Shown here: positions 24,667-32,414 of the stretch, piece by piece | Layout of the letters: every line of letters begins with the position of its first letter | Position numbering within the stretch: position 1 is the stretch's first letter | Assembly (NCBI GenBank): GCA_017532155.1 | Contig: JAFXJP010000030.1 | Location: 1 to 64,000 of the forward strand | From: Clostridia bacterium | GTDB taxonomy: Bacteria; Bacillota; Clostridia; Christensenellales; Aristaeellaceae | Direction of reading: 5' to 3' | DNA: 64,000 bases | Notes under the pieces: generated by a model | Databases searched by the model: none | Seen by the model: only the letters and a program-made list of their open reading frames with translations | Told to the model about the DNA's origin: nothing | Position numbers and translations under genes: made by a program

Positions 24667-26325
24667 ATGCAAATGAGAATCATCTCCTCCCTCGAGAAAG
24701 TGTTTGCGGATGAGCCTTTGAAGGCGCCGGAAAAGACGGCGTTTGAAGGATTTGAGAACGAGTGCATTTCTTTTCAGATGGCGATTTGCGGCGATGTGCA
24801 GACACATTGTGAGCCGTTGTCGCTGCGGGCAGAAAGTGCGCTTGACTGTTTGCGCATACGCTCGGTGCGCTCAGTACCCGTGCGTCTGGCAACGCTTGCG
24901 GATGCGGATGACAATTATCTGCGCAAAACGCCGGGGCTGTATCCCGATCTTTTGCGCGACGTTGCGCCTGAGGACATGGCGGGCGATTTGTATGGCTATG
25001 ACGGGCAGTGGCAATGCTTCTGGATCGATGTGGAGCCGGAAGGAAAGGTGCAGCCGGGAACATATCCTGTTTTGCTGACAGTATACAATAAGCAGACGGA
25101 TGAGGCGCTTTGCAGCGCTACGGTGCAGGTAACCATTCTGCCCGGCACCTTGCCCGAGCAAACGCTCAAGCGCACCAGCTGGTTTCACAGCGACTGTCTG
25201 GCACAGTACTATGGCGTAGCTGTGTTTTCTGAGGAATACTGGCGCATTGTGGAAAACTTTGTCGCTCTGGCGGCTAAGCGCGGCTATAATATGCTGCTGA
25301 CGCCCTTGTTTACGCCTCCGCTGGATACGCAGGTGGGCGGTGAGCGGCTGACGGTGCAGCTGGTGGATGTAACCGTTACGGAAAGCGGCTATGCGTTTGG
25401 CTTTGAAAAACTGCATCGCTGGGTAAGTATGGCGCAGCGCTGCGGCATCAAATATTTTGAAATGTCGCACCTGTTTACGCAATGGGGCGCCAGGCATGCG
25501 CCCAAGATCATGGCGATGAAGGACGGTGCTTTGCAGCGTATTTTCGGTTGGGAGACGGAAGCGACCGGCGCGGAATATGCGCAGTTTCTGCGGGCATTTC
25601 TGCCGCAATTAATGGCAGAACTGAAAGTCCTGGGCATCAGGGAGAATACGTATTTCCACATTTCTGACGAGCCCAAAGAAGAAATGCTGGAGGATTACAA
25701 AGCTGCCCGCGCGCTGGTAGCGCCCTATGTGGAAGACTGCATCATCATGGATGCGCTGTCGGATTACGCTTTCTACGAGAAGGGCGTGGTCACCTGTCCG
25801 ATTCCGGCGCTGAATCATCTTGAGCCCTTCCTGCAAAACAATGTGCCGGATCTGTGGACGTATTACTGCGTGGGCCAATACAAGGACGTAACCAATCTGT
25901 TTATTGCCATGCCCTCTGTGCGCACGCGCATGCTGGGCGTGCAGCTGTATCGCTATAATCTGGCGGGATTCTTGCAGTGGGGGTATAATTTCTACAATTC
26001 TGTGCGATCCACGCATACGATCGATCCCTACTTTACCACAGACAGCGATGGCCGCTACCCGGCAGGAGATGCGCTGCATGTGTATCCCGGCAGGGACGGG
26101 CAGCCGGAGGATTCGCTGCGCCTGATGGTATTGCAGCAGGCCATGCAGGATTTGCGGGCGCTGCGCTGGCTGGAGAGCCTGATCGGCCGGGAAAAGACGC
26201 TGGAAATGCTCTTGGACTGCGCCCAGGGACCGCTTACGCTGACAGAGTACCCGCGTGACGCTGCTTTCTTTGAACGCCTGCGCGAACGGATAAATGTGGC
26301 AATACTCGGGCAAACGCAGCGATAG
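24667..26325 (+). CDS. DUF4091 domain protein (glycoside-hydrolase-like)
   Basis: 552 aa. TTGAGGTG precedes the ATG at 24667. The N-terminal third is a beta-sandwich-like region. The middle is a probable TIM barrel (GYNMLLTPLFTPPLDTQ, GIKYFEMSHLFTQWG, YFHISDEPKEEM), where the His and acidic residues look catalytic. The C-terminal part with GFLQWGYNFYNS and PEDSLRLMVLQQAMQDLRAL is the DUF4091 signature. These proteins are found with carbohydrate-active genes. No signal peptide, so a cytoplasmic glycan or oligosaccharide substrate is likely. It follows nagA by 55 nt. Confidence 0.82.
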   Translation: MQMRIISSLEKVFADEPLKAPEKTAFEGFENECISFQMAICGDVQTHCEPLSLRAESALDCLRIRSVRSVPVRLATLADADDNYLRKTPGLYPDLLRDVAPEDMAGDLYGYDGQWQCFWIDVEPEGKVQPGTYPVLLTVYNKQTDEALCSATVQVTILPGTLPEQTLKRTSWFHSDCLAQYYGVAVFSEEYWRIVENFVALAAKRGYNMLLTPLFTPPLDTQVGGERLTVQLVDVTVTESGYAFGFEKLHRWVSMAQRCGIKYFEMSHLFTQWGARHAPKIMAMKDGALQRIFGWETEATGAEYAQFLRAFLPQLMAELKVLGIRENTYFHISDEPKEEMLEDYKAARALVAPYVEDCIIMDALSDYAFYEKGVVTCPIPALNHLEPFLQNNVPDLWTYYCVGQYKDVTNLFIAMPSVRTRMLGVQLYRYNLAGFLQWGYNFYNSVRSTHTIDPYFTTDSDGRYPAGDALHVYPGRDGQPEDSLRLMVLQQAMQDLRALRWLESLIGREKTLEMLLDCAQGPLTLTEYPRDAAFFERLRERINVAILGQTQR

Positions 26326-26407
26326 AATTGTGCTTGCTCTCTTTTTGTGATAGAGTGTGTAACCGTGATGTAACCATATGCATCTGTCACGAAAGAGAGG
26401 AAAGAAC

Positions 26408-27250
26408 ATGAGCGTACGTATTATTACCGATTCTGGTTCTGACATTATTGAAAAACTGGAGGGCCTGACCGTTCTGCCGCTGAAGGTTATCTTTGGCGAT
26501 ATGACGTATCTGGACGGCGTCAACCTTTCGCATCAGGAATTTTATGAGAAACTGGTGGAATCCGATACATTGCCCACGACCAGCCAGGTGAACCCCTATG
26601 AATTTGAACAGGGTTTTGCTGAAGCGGTGCAGGCAGGCGATGAGGTGGTTGCCATTATTCTGTCGTCCAGGCTCTCTGCCACCTATCAGAGCGCGATGAA
26701 TGCGGCGATGAATTTCCCCGGCCGCGTGTATGTGGTCGACAGCCTGAATGTCGCCTTTGGCCAGCGTATCCTGGTAGAATATGCGCTGCGCCTGCGTGCG
26801 GAGGGTCTGTGCGCAGCGGAGATTGCCGAAAAGGCGGAGAAAGCCAAACACCGCATTCACACCATTGCGCTGCTGGACACCCTGGAATACTTAAAGCGCG
26901 GCGGCCGCATCTCTGCAGCGGCGGCATTTGCCGGCGGTCTGCTTTCCATCAAGCCTGTTATTGCGGTGGATGATGGCAAGGTTGCGATTCTGGGCAAGGC
27001 CCGCGGCTCGCGGCAGGGAAACAACATGCTGATGGAAACGGCCAGCAAGTACGGCGTGGATTTTGACATGCCGCTGGCGCTGGGCTATTCCGGTCTGAGC
27101 GATAAACTGCTGCAAAAATACATCACAGACAGCCATGCGCTGTGGGAAGGGCACGAAGATAAACTGCGCATTGTTACCATCGGCGGCACCATTGGTACGC
27201 ATGCCGGTCCGGGCGCCATCGGCGTTGCTTTCTTCGAGCCTGAAAAATAA
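26408..27250 (+). CDS. DegV family fatty-acid-binding protein
   Basis: 280 aa. The start at 26408 follows AGAGGAAAG and gives the classic VRIITDSGSDI opening. TTSQVNPYEF and the later LLSIKPVIAVDDGKV region match DegV (FakB-like) proteins, which bind a fatty acid and present it to FakA kinase. No fakA is in the window. 15-21 nt separate it from the LD-carboxypeptidase gene, likely one transcript. Confidence 0.92.
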   Translation: MSVRIITDSGSDIIEKLEGLTVLPLKVIFGDMTYLDGVNLSHQEFYEKLVESDTLPTTSQVNPYEFEQGFAEAVQAGDEVVAIILSSRLSATYQSAMNAAMNFPGRVYVVDSLNVAFGQRILVEYALRLRAEGLCAAEIAEKAEKAKHRIHTIALLDTLEYLKRGGRISAAAAFAGGLLSIKPVIAVDDGKVAILGKARGSRQGNNMLMETASKYGVDFDMPLALGYSGLSDKLLQKYITDSHALWEGHEDKLRIVTIGGTIGTHAGPGAIGVAFFEPEK

Positions 27251-27271
27251 ATACGGTAAGGAGAAATGAAT

Positions 27272-28159
27272 ATGCTTGCTCCCAATCTCAAAAAAGGCGC
27301 GGTCATCGGACTGTGCAGTCCTTCCAGTAAACCTTCGCCTGAAGGCGCACAAAAATACATGCGCGGCCTGAAGCGGATGGGCTTTGAAATTGTCGAAGCG
27401 GAAAATATGTACAAGGATACCGACGGCTATCTGCCTTCGATTGCGGAGCGCGCGGCGGATTTTAATCAGATGATTCATGATCCGCGCGTGGACATGATTT
27501 TCTTCAGCGGCGGCGAATGCGGCCCGGAAATTCTGCCGTATATTGATTATGCCTATCTGAAGGCGCATCCCAAAACTGTGGTCAGCTACAGCGACAGCAC
27601 CAGCATTCTCAATGCCATCTGGTCGAAAACGGGTTTGACGGTGTACTACGGCCAGTCGCCTGTGCATTTTAAGGATCTGCGCCAGTATGACTGGGAGCAT
27701 TTTGAAAAGCATTTAATGCACGGTCCTGTGGACAAGCACTTTGCCAACAGCGACTGGCATGTGCAGTATGCCGGCCAGGGCAGCGGTACGCTGGTGGGCG
27801 GCTATGCGCGCAATGTGGCAATGATGCTCGATGGCCCGCATTTTTCCTATGATCCCAATGAAAAGTACGTGCTTTTCCTGGAAGATCACGAGAAATTCGG
27901 CGGCCCGGACTATGTCAGCGCCATGATCAGCCATATAGAGCAAAGCAATTTCATTCACTGCGTAACCGGCCTTATCTTCGGCCATTATTCCACCACGCTC
28001 AATGAGCATCTGCTCGCGCGGCTTAAGCGCTTTGGCGAAAAGCATCAGGTGCCCGTGGTGTACTGCGATGACTTTGGCCACGGCGTCAATCACGCTATCC
28101 TGCCCATTGGCCGCAAAGCGGTGCTGGATACGGAAAAGTGTGAATTGCGGTACGAATAA
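27272..28159 (+). CDS. LD-carboxypeptidase / microcin-resistance-like peptidase (S66)
   Basis: 295 aa. Two ATGs (27266, 27272); the second is preferred because TAAGGAGA is 8 nt upstream. Serine peptidase family S66: GLCSPSSKP near the N-terminus, FFSGGECG, the nucleophile serine in VSYSDSTS, LFLEDHE with the acidic triad member, and GLIFGHYS. Family members cut tetrapeptides in murein recycling or detoxify microcin C. No signal peptide, so it is cytoplasmic and fits recycling. Confidence 0.87.
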   Translation: MLAPNLKKGAVIGLCSPSSKPSPEGAQKYMRGLKRMGFEIVEAENMYKDTDGYLPSIAERAADFNQMIHDPRVDMIFFSGGECGPEILPYIDYAYLKAHPKTVVSYSDSTSILNAIWSKTGLTVYYGQSPVHFKDLRQYDWEHFEKHLMHGPVDKHFANSDWHVQYAGQGSGTLVGGYARNVAMMLDGPHFSYDPNEKYVLFLEDHEKFGGPDYVSAMISHIEQSNFIHCVTGLIFGHYSTTLNEHLLARLKRFGEKHQVPVVYCDDFGHGVNHAILPIGRKAVLDTEKCELRYE

Positions 28160-28184
28160 AGGCACTGCAGCTTGTTGCTATAGT

Positions 28185-28245
28185 AAAAAGGTGAGGAAGA
28201 TTGCGGATACGATAAGCGTCGTGTCCGGTCTTCTCTCACCTTTTT
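28185..28245. terminator. Large nested bidirectional terminator
   Basis: AAAAAGGTGAG pairs with CTCACCTTTTT, enclosing GAAGA/TCTTC and GGATACGA/TCGTGTCC. About 60 nt form one long hairpin between two converging genes. Confidence 0.8.
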
Positions 28246-28294
28246 GTTTGCAAATGCTGCATGACGGCAGCGCTGTGAAATATTATGTAGTTTT

Positions 28295-29053
28295 TTATTC
28301 TACATGGATCTTCGCCGATGTGCCGTTTTCACCCGGCATGCGGAAGTTGGCAGGAACATCGGTATCGCAAATGATATCGTCCATGTCCTGCACCTGGCCA
28401 AGCACATAGAAATAGCCGCGGCCAATCTTTGTGCCCGCTGTCATAAATACCTTGCGCTTGGCGTGGCGCATCATCACCTGGCGCAGCTGCGCCTCAGACA
28501 CGGATGCATCGGTCATGCGGCCGTCCTCTGTCACGCCGCGGCAGGAGAAAAAGAGCGTATCTGCGTTGAGCGTGCGGATCAGATCCTCGGCATGGCTGCC
28601 GATCATGGAAAAACTGTTGTCGATCATACGGCCGCCGGTCAGATAGGTTTTAATATGCCTTTCGCCCAGCGCCATGGCTGTTTTTACGCCGCTGGTGATG
28701 ACAATCAGGTTTTTGTAATCCTTCAGGTAAGGAATCATGTTATATACGGTGCTGGAAGCATCCATAAAAATAACGTCGCTGTCCTTGACAAGGCCTGCCG
28801 CAATGCGGCCGATCTTCTGCTTGGCTTCCAGCTCCTCGCTTTCGCGCAGCATTAGCGGCACATCGCGATTGGTGCCTACCAGCACAGCGCCGCCGTATAC
28901 GCGCCTGACAATGCCCTCTTTTTCCAGTGCATTCAGGTCGCGGCGGACAGTCGCTTCACTCACATATAGGCACTTGGCAATATCGCTGACGGACACCATG
29001 CGCCCGTCTCCTAACAGCTTGATAATCTGATCGAGCCTTTCCTCGCCAAACAT
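28295..29053 (-). CDS. DeoR/GlpR family transcriptional regulator
   Basis: 252 aa. The N-terminal helix-turn-helix (ERLDQIIKLLGDGRMVSVSD, then YVSEATVRRDLNALEKEGIVRRVYGGA) carries the DeoR signature. The C-terminal DeoRC sensor domain binds sugar phosphates (DASSTVYNMIPYL, VITSGVKTAMAL, LTGGRMIDNS). AGGAGGTG precedes the ATG. Divergent from the glycerol-1-phosphate dehydrogenase, with repeated TTTGCTCAT boxes between them, so it probably controls that gene and itself. Confidence 0.9.
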   Translation of the reverse strand: MFGEERLDQIIKLLGDGRMVSVSDIAKCLYVSEATVRRDLNALEKEGIVRRVYGGAVLVGTNRDVPLMLRESEELEAKQKIGRIAAGLVKDSDVIFMDASSTVYNMIPYLKDYKNLIVITSGVKTAMALGERHIKTYLTGGRMIDNSFSMIGSHAEDLIRTLNADTLFFSCRGVTEDGRMTDASVSEAQLRQVMMRHAKRKVFMTAGTKIGRGYFYVLGQVQDMDDIICDTDVPANFRMPGENGTSAKIHVE

Positions 29054-29082
29054 GTTTTCACCTCCTGTCGGTTCTGAAATTT

Positions 29083-29148
29083 ATTATAATGGAAGTGCCA
29101 TGGATTTGCAATGCGTTTTTGCTCATCTTTGCTCATTTTTGAGTAAAT
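29083..29148 (-). promoter_or_regulatory. Regulator promoter and repeated operator boxes
   Basis: Minus-strand promoter TTGCAA-N17-TATAAT (29083-29111). Just upstream, TTTGCTCAT occurs twice (29118-29126, 29128-29136) and an inverted degenerate copy TTTGAGTAAA follows (29138-29147). Such clustered half-sites are typical of DeoR-family operators, and the cluster lies midway between the two divergent promoters. Confidence 0.65.
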
Positions 29149-29180
29149 GCATGCCCAGTTGTCCAACTTTCTGTTAATCG

Positions 29181-29209
29181 TTGACAAACGTCGTCACCGC
29201 CGTTAAAAT
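29181..29209 (+). promoter_or_regulatory. Promoter of the glycerol-1-phosphate dehydrogenase gene
   Basis: TTGACA (29181-29186), 17 nt, TAAAAT (29204-29209). It lies downstream of an in-frame start at 29181, which rules out that longer protein. Confidence 0.8.
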
Positions 29210-29252
29210 GAAAATACCAAAACAAATTCTAAGCAAAGGCTGGTTGATAAAC

Positions 29253-30599
29253 ATGATCGATTTCGCTACTGCCTCTCTTGAAACCCTGATCGCCAAGGAA
29301 GGTCACGACTGCGCCTGCGGCCGTCATCACTCCATGGTAATGGACTTCCTGCGCATCGAGCCCGGCGCTGTCAAGTACATTCCCGAAGGCCTGAAGGCCA
29401 TCGGCGGCACCAAGCCCTTCATCGTGTGCGACAACCACACCAAGGAAGCTGCCTGGTCCTTCGTTGAGCCCGTACTGAAGGAAGCCGGCATTGAGTACAC
29501 CCTGTACTGCTTCCCCTTTGATCACGTTGAGCCCGATGAGCACGCGGTAGGCTCTCTGACGATGGCCTTTGATCCCTCCTGCGACTGCGTGATGGGCATT
29601 GGCTCCGGCGTTATCAACGACTGCTGCAAGGTGCTGTGCCATGCTATCGGCTGCAAGCAGATGATCGTTGGTACCGCTCCTTCCATGGACGGCTACGCCA
29701 GCAACTCTTCTTCCATGATCCGCGAGCGCATCAAGGTGTCCCTGTATAATGCGGCGCCCGCTGCCATCATCTGCGATATTGACATCATCAAGAATGCGCC
29801 CATGCGCATGCTGTGGGCCGGCTTTGGCGACATGCTGGCCAAGTACATCGCCATCTGCGAATGGCGTATTTCCAACATGGTGACCGGCGAATATTACTGT
29901 GAGAATATCGCCAACCTCATGCGCGCTTCCCTCAAGAAGATTGTGGACAACGCCTCCGGCCTCAAGACCCGTGACGAAAAGGCCGTGCAGGCCACTGTCG
30001 AGGGCCTGGTGCTCTCCGGCGTTGCCATGAGCTATGCCGGCATCTCCCGTCCCGCCAGCGGCCTTGAGCATTATTTCAGCCACCTGTGGGAAATGATGGC
30101 CCTGGACCGCGGCACCGATTACGAGCTGCACGGCATCCAGGTGGGCGTTGGCACGCTGATCACCCTGAAGCTGTATGACGATATCCGCAACATCAAGCCC
30201 AGCCGTGAAGTGGCCGAGAAGTTCATCAACGAATTTACGAACGAAGACTGGGAAAAGATGATCCGCAAGATCTTCGGCCAGGCCGCCGAGACCGTCATCA
30301 AGCAGGAGCATGCCATCTTCCACAAGAACGACAAGGACCGTCATGCCGTGCGCCTGACCAAGATCCTGGAAGGCTGGGATGATATCCTGCGCTTCATCGA
30401 CGAAGAGCTGCCCGAGACTGAGAAGATCGCTGCGCTGATGAAGGATCTGGGCATGCCCATGGTTCCCGCTGATATCGACATCAACGAAGAAGACACCGTC
30501 AACGCCTTCATCGGCTCCCGCGACATCCGCGACAAGTACCTCTCCAGCACCATGCTGTGGGATCTGGGCCTGCTGTATACTACTAAGCTGCCTGAGTAA
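29253..30599 (+). CDS. araM: sn-glycerol-1-phosphate dehydrogenase (AraM/EgsA family)
   Basis: 448 aa iron-alcohol-dehydrogenase-fold enzyme that reduces dihydroxyacetone phosphate to sn-glycerol-1-phosphate. VMGIGSGVINDCCKVL is the NAD-binding loop, GTAPSMDGYASNSSSM matches the family hallmark, and the metal ligands are Asp in FGDMLAKY and His in GLEHYFSHLWEM and HGIQVGVGT. The C-terminal tail beyond the usual AraM length is unexplained. The start at 29253 is set by the promoter position. Codons are very strongly C-ending, suggesting high expression. The enzyme is archaeal-type stereochemistry but known in Bacilli and some Clostridia. Confidence 0.9.
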   Translation: MIDFATASLETLIAKEGHDCACGRHHSMVMDFLRIEPGAVKYIPEGLKAIGGTKPFIVCDNHTKEAAWSFVEPVLKEAGIEYTLYCFPFDHVEPDEHAVGSLTMAFDPSCDCVMGIGSGVINDCCKVLCHAIGCKQMIVGTAPSMDGYASNSSSMIRERIKVSLYNAAPAAIICDIDIIKNAPMRMLWAGFGDMLAKYIAICEWRISNMVTGEYYCENIANLMRASLKKIVDNASGLKTRDEKAVQATVEGLVLSGVAMSYAGISRPASGLEHYFSHLWEMMALDRGTDYELHGIQVGVGTLITLKLYDDIRNIKPSREVAEKFINEFTNEDWEKMIRKIFGQAAETVIKQEHAIFHKNDKDRHAVRLTKILEGWDDILRFIDEELPETEKIAALMKDLGMPMVPADIDINEEDTVNAFIGSRDIRDKYLSSTMLWDLGLLYTTKLPE

Positions 30600-30616
30600 G
30601 AGACGAAGGGAAGAAC

Positions 30617-30760
30617 GTTACTTTCTTGAGTCAAGAAAGTAACAAAGAACCGTCGTTGGTTTGGATGTTGGCTGCGTCAAACACAACCGCAGTCAACTTC
30701 CAATCCAAACGACGGTTTTCTTTTTCTCTTTTGACGTAAAAGAGAAACGTCTCCCCTCGT
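30617..30760. repeat. Cluster of three large inverted repeats, including a terminator
   Basis: First, a 27-nt near-perfect palindrome, GTTACTTTCTTGA-G-TCAAGAAAGTAAC (30617-30643). Second, a long hairpin with arms ACCGTCGT..TTTGGAT and ATCCAAACGACGGT plus an inner CTGCG/CGCAG (about 30649-30716), followed by TTTTCTTTTT. Third, TTTCTCTTTT-GACGT-AAAAGAGAAA (about 30724-30749). The second is a credible terminator for the dehydrogenase gene; the others are unexplained and may be interspersed repeats. Confidence 0.7.
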
Positions 30761-30771
30761 CCTATCCCGCG

Positions 30772-31644
30772 TCACTCATTCCGCTTTTCCGGCAGCTGCG
30801 ACAGCAGCACCGCACACAGCACCAGCGCACAGCCAATCCACTCCCCGCGGTTCAGCCGCTCGCCCAGCAACAGCATACCCGACAGCAGCGCAAACACGGA
30901 TTCCAAACTCATAATCAGCGAAGCCACAGCCGAATGTACGCGCATCTGGCCGATAATCTGCAGCGTATAGCCCACGCCGCTGGATAAAATGCCCGTATAC
31001 AAAATGCCCCACTTAGCATCCAGAATGCCGGAAAGCTCGGGTTTTTCCAGAATCAGCGCCGGAATCAGCGTGCATATGCCCATGACCAGAAACTGTGCCA
31101 GGCTCAGCGCCGCACCGTTCACAGCGGGAGCGTAGTGCGCCACCACCAGAATATGCACAGCATAAAATACTGCGCTGACCAGCAGCCATATATCGCCCGG
31201 CTGCATGTGCATCTGCCCCGGCGTTACACCGGAAATGCAGATCATACCAATCACAGTCAGCAATACGCTCAGCCAGATTTTCCGCGGCGCGCGCCGGCCC
31301 AGCGCCAGGCTGAGAAGCGGCACAAACACCACATACAGCGAGCCGATAAAGCCCGCTTTGCTGGCGCTGGTTGTCACAAGACCGATCTGCTGCGTGGTGG
31401 ACGCCAGCGTCAGCACCAGGCCGCACATCAGGCATGCCTTAAAAGAGGGAGAGGCAAACGCCGCGCCCTGTTTTTTCTTTTGCCACAGAATAACCGGCAA
31501 AAGCGACAATGCGCCAAGCAAACCGCGCGCCGTCTGGAAGGTGAAGGGGCCTACATGATCCATGCCTGTTCGCTGCGCCACAAACGCCGTGCCCCAAATC
31601 AGCGACGTCAAAAGCAGCATCAGGCTACCGCTTGCTTTTTTCAT
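30772..31644 (-). CDS. EamA/DMT family transporter
   Basis: 290 aa with ten hydrophobic helices and two EamA repeats (LMLLLTSLIWGTAFVAQRTG in the first; WLLVSAVFYAVHILVVAHYA in the second). The ATG at 31644 is chosen because the -10 box ends only 7 nt upstream, which excludes the earlier in-frame ATGs at 31653 and 31680. There is no ribosome-binding site, so the mRNA is predicted to be leaderless. Drug/metabolite exporter family; substrate unknown. Confidence 0.87.
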   Translation of the reverse strand: MKKASGSLMLLLTSLIWGTAFVAQRTGMDHVGPFTFQTARGLLGALSLLPVILWQKKKQGAAFASPSFKACLMCGLVLTLASTTQQIGLVTTSASKAGFIGSLYVVFVPLLSLALGRRAPRKIWLSVLLTVIGMICISGVTPGQMHMQPGDIWLLVSAVFYAVHILVVAHYAPAVNGAALSLAQFLVMGICTLIPALILEKPELSGILDAKWGILYTGILSSGVGYTLQIIGQMRVHSAVASLIMSLESVFALLSGMLLLGERLNRGEWIGCALVLCAVLLSQLPEKRNE

Positions 31645-31651
31645 AAGCGGC

Positions 31652-31680
31652 ATTATAACATAAATGCCACGTGAAAACAA
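31652..31680 (-). promoter_or_regulatory. Promoter of the EamA transporter (leaderless start)
   Basis: On the minus strand TTGTTT (31675-31680), 17 nt, TATAAT (31652-31657), then GCCGCTT and the ATG. Confidence 0.7.
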
Positions 31681-31701
31681 CCGGGCTCTTTTTTAAAGCT
31701 G

Positions 31702-31730
31702 AAACCCGGAAAGCGTTACTTTCCGGGTTT
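31702..31730. terminator. Hairpin overlapping the end of the small membrane protein gene
   Basis: AAACCCGGAAAG/CTTTCCGGGTTT, 12 bp perfect, with GCTGAAA/TTTCAGC extending it. The stop codon of the gene ending at 31716 lies in the loop. The T run downstream on the minus strand is weak. Confidence 0.6.
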
Positions 31731-32201
31731 GTCTTTCAGCAAATTGTGATGAACATAAGAAAGGCTTGCTTCTTTTATGGCGTCAAATTCTTCCGCGTTT
31801 TTTGCCGGAGCGCAGATTTCGTATTGGGCCTCGCTGCCGCCGATGATATAGACGGTATCGAAGTTATCCTTTGTTATTACCGAGCCGGGATGATACCAGC
31901 CGTAATCGCGATAATACATATTGCTTTGCCCGTACGGCCCAAACAGTATTTCACATTTTACGTCCTCTTTGCAGGTCACAGGATCACAGGAGATGCGGAA
32001 ATCCCCCTTGAAGCGATCTTCCCACAGCAATCTGCGCCAGCGGACGCCGTCAATCTCTATCGTGACTTGCTGACCCTCTGAATCATTGGCCGTCATATAG
32101 GCATAGCCAGTGAGTGCGGTTTTGATCTTTTGCGGAAAAGGCAACAGCAGTATCATGGCAATCAATACAGCACAGACGATGATGATATGCTTTTTCTTCA
32201 T
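31716..32201 (-). CDS. Small membrane-anchored hypothetical protein
   Basis: 161 aa from the ATG at 32201, which starts MKKKHIIIVCAVLIAMILLL, an N-terminal membrane anchor or uncleaved signal. AAAGGAG lies about 12 nt upstream. The rest is an extracytoplasmic domain with TIEIDGVRWRRLLWEDRF, CEILFGPYGQSNMYYRDYGW and a cysteine pair (CDPVTC). Family not recognised. AT-richer than its neighbours, and it stands alone between a transporter and glgB. Confidence 0.65.
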   Translation of the reverse strand: MKKKHIIIVCAVLIAMILLLPFPQKIKTALTGYAYMTANDSEGQQVTIEIDGVRWRRLLWEDRFKGDFRISCDPVTCKEDVKCEILFGPYGQSNMYYRDYGWYHPGSVITKDNFDTVYIIGGSEAQYEICAPAKNAEEFDAIKEASLSYVHHNLLKDKPGK

Positions 32202-32344
32202 ATGATAAATCATCTCCTTTTTCATAAAGGCAAACAGAATGATCATATTCGCTGATTTAATTATAACATGTTTTCCAATCATTGCAAAGATTTTTTACCA
32301 GGCTGCAAATACCATTTTTAGACAATCCATCTTTTCTCAGCGCC

Positions 32345-32373
32345 TTGCCTTTTCCCTCGTACAGCGGTATAAT
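32345..32373 (+). promoter_or_regulatory. Promoter of glgB
   Basis: TTGCCT (32345-32350), 17 nt, TATAAT (32368-32373), followed 30 nt later by AAGGAGG. Confidence 0.75.
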
Positions 32374-32414
32374 AATTACAGTGTCTATTTCATCTTCCGT
32401 CAAGGAGGTTTCAT

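Noticed and set aside
29229..30344. 371-codon minus-strand frame opposite the G1P dehydrogenase
   Set aside because: Chance product of C-ending codons on the opposite strand; no start signal or domain.
29181..30599. G1P dehydrogenase start at 29181
   Set aside because: That codon coincides with the -35 box of the gene's own promoter, so it is not in the mRNA.
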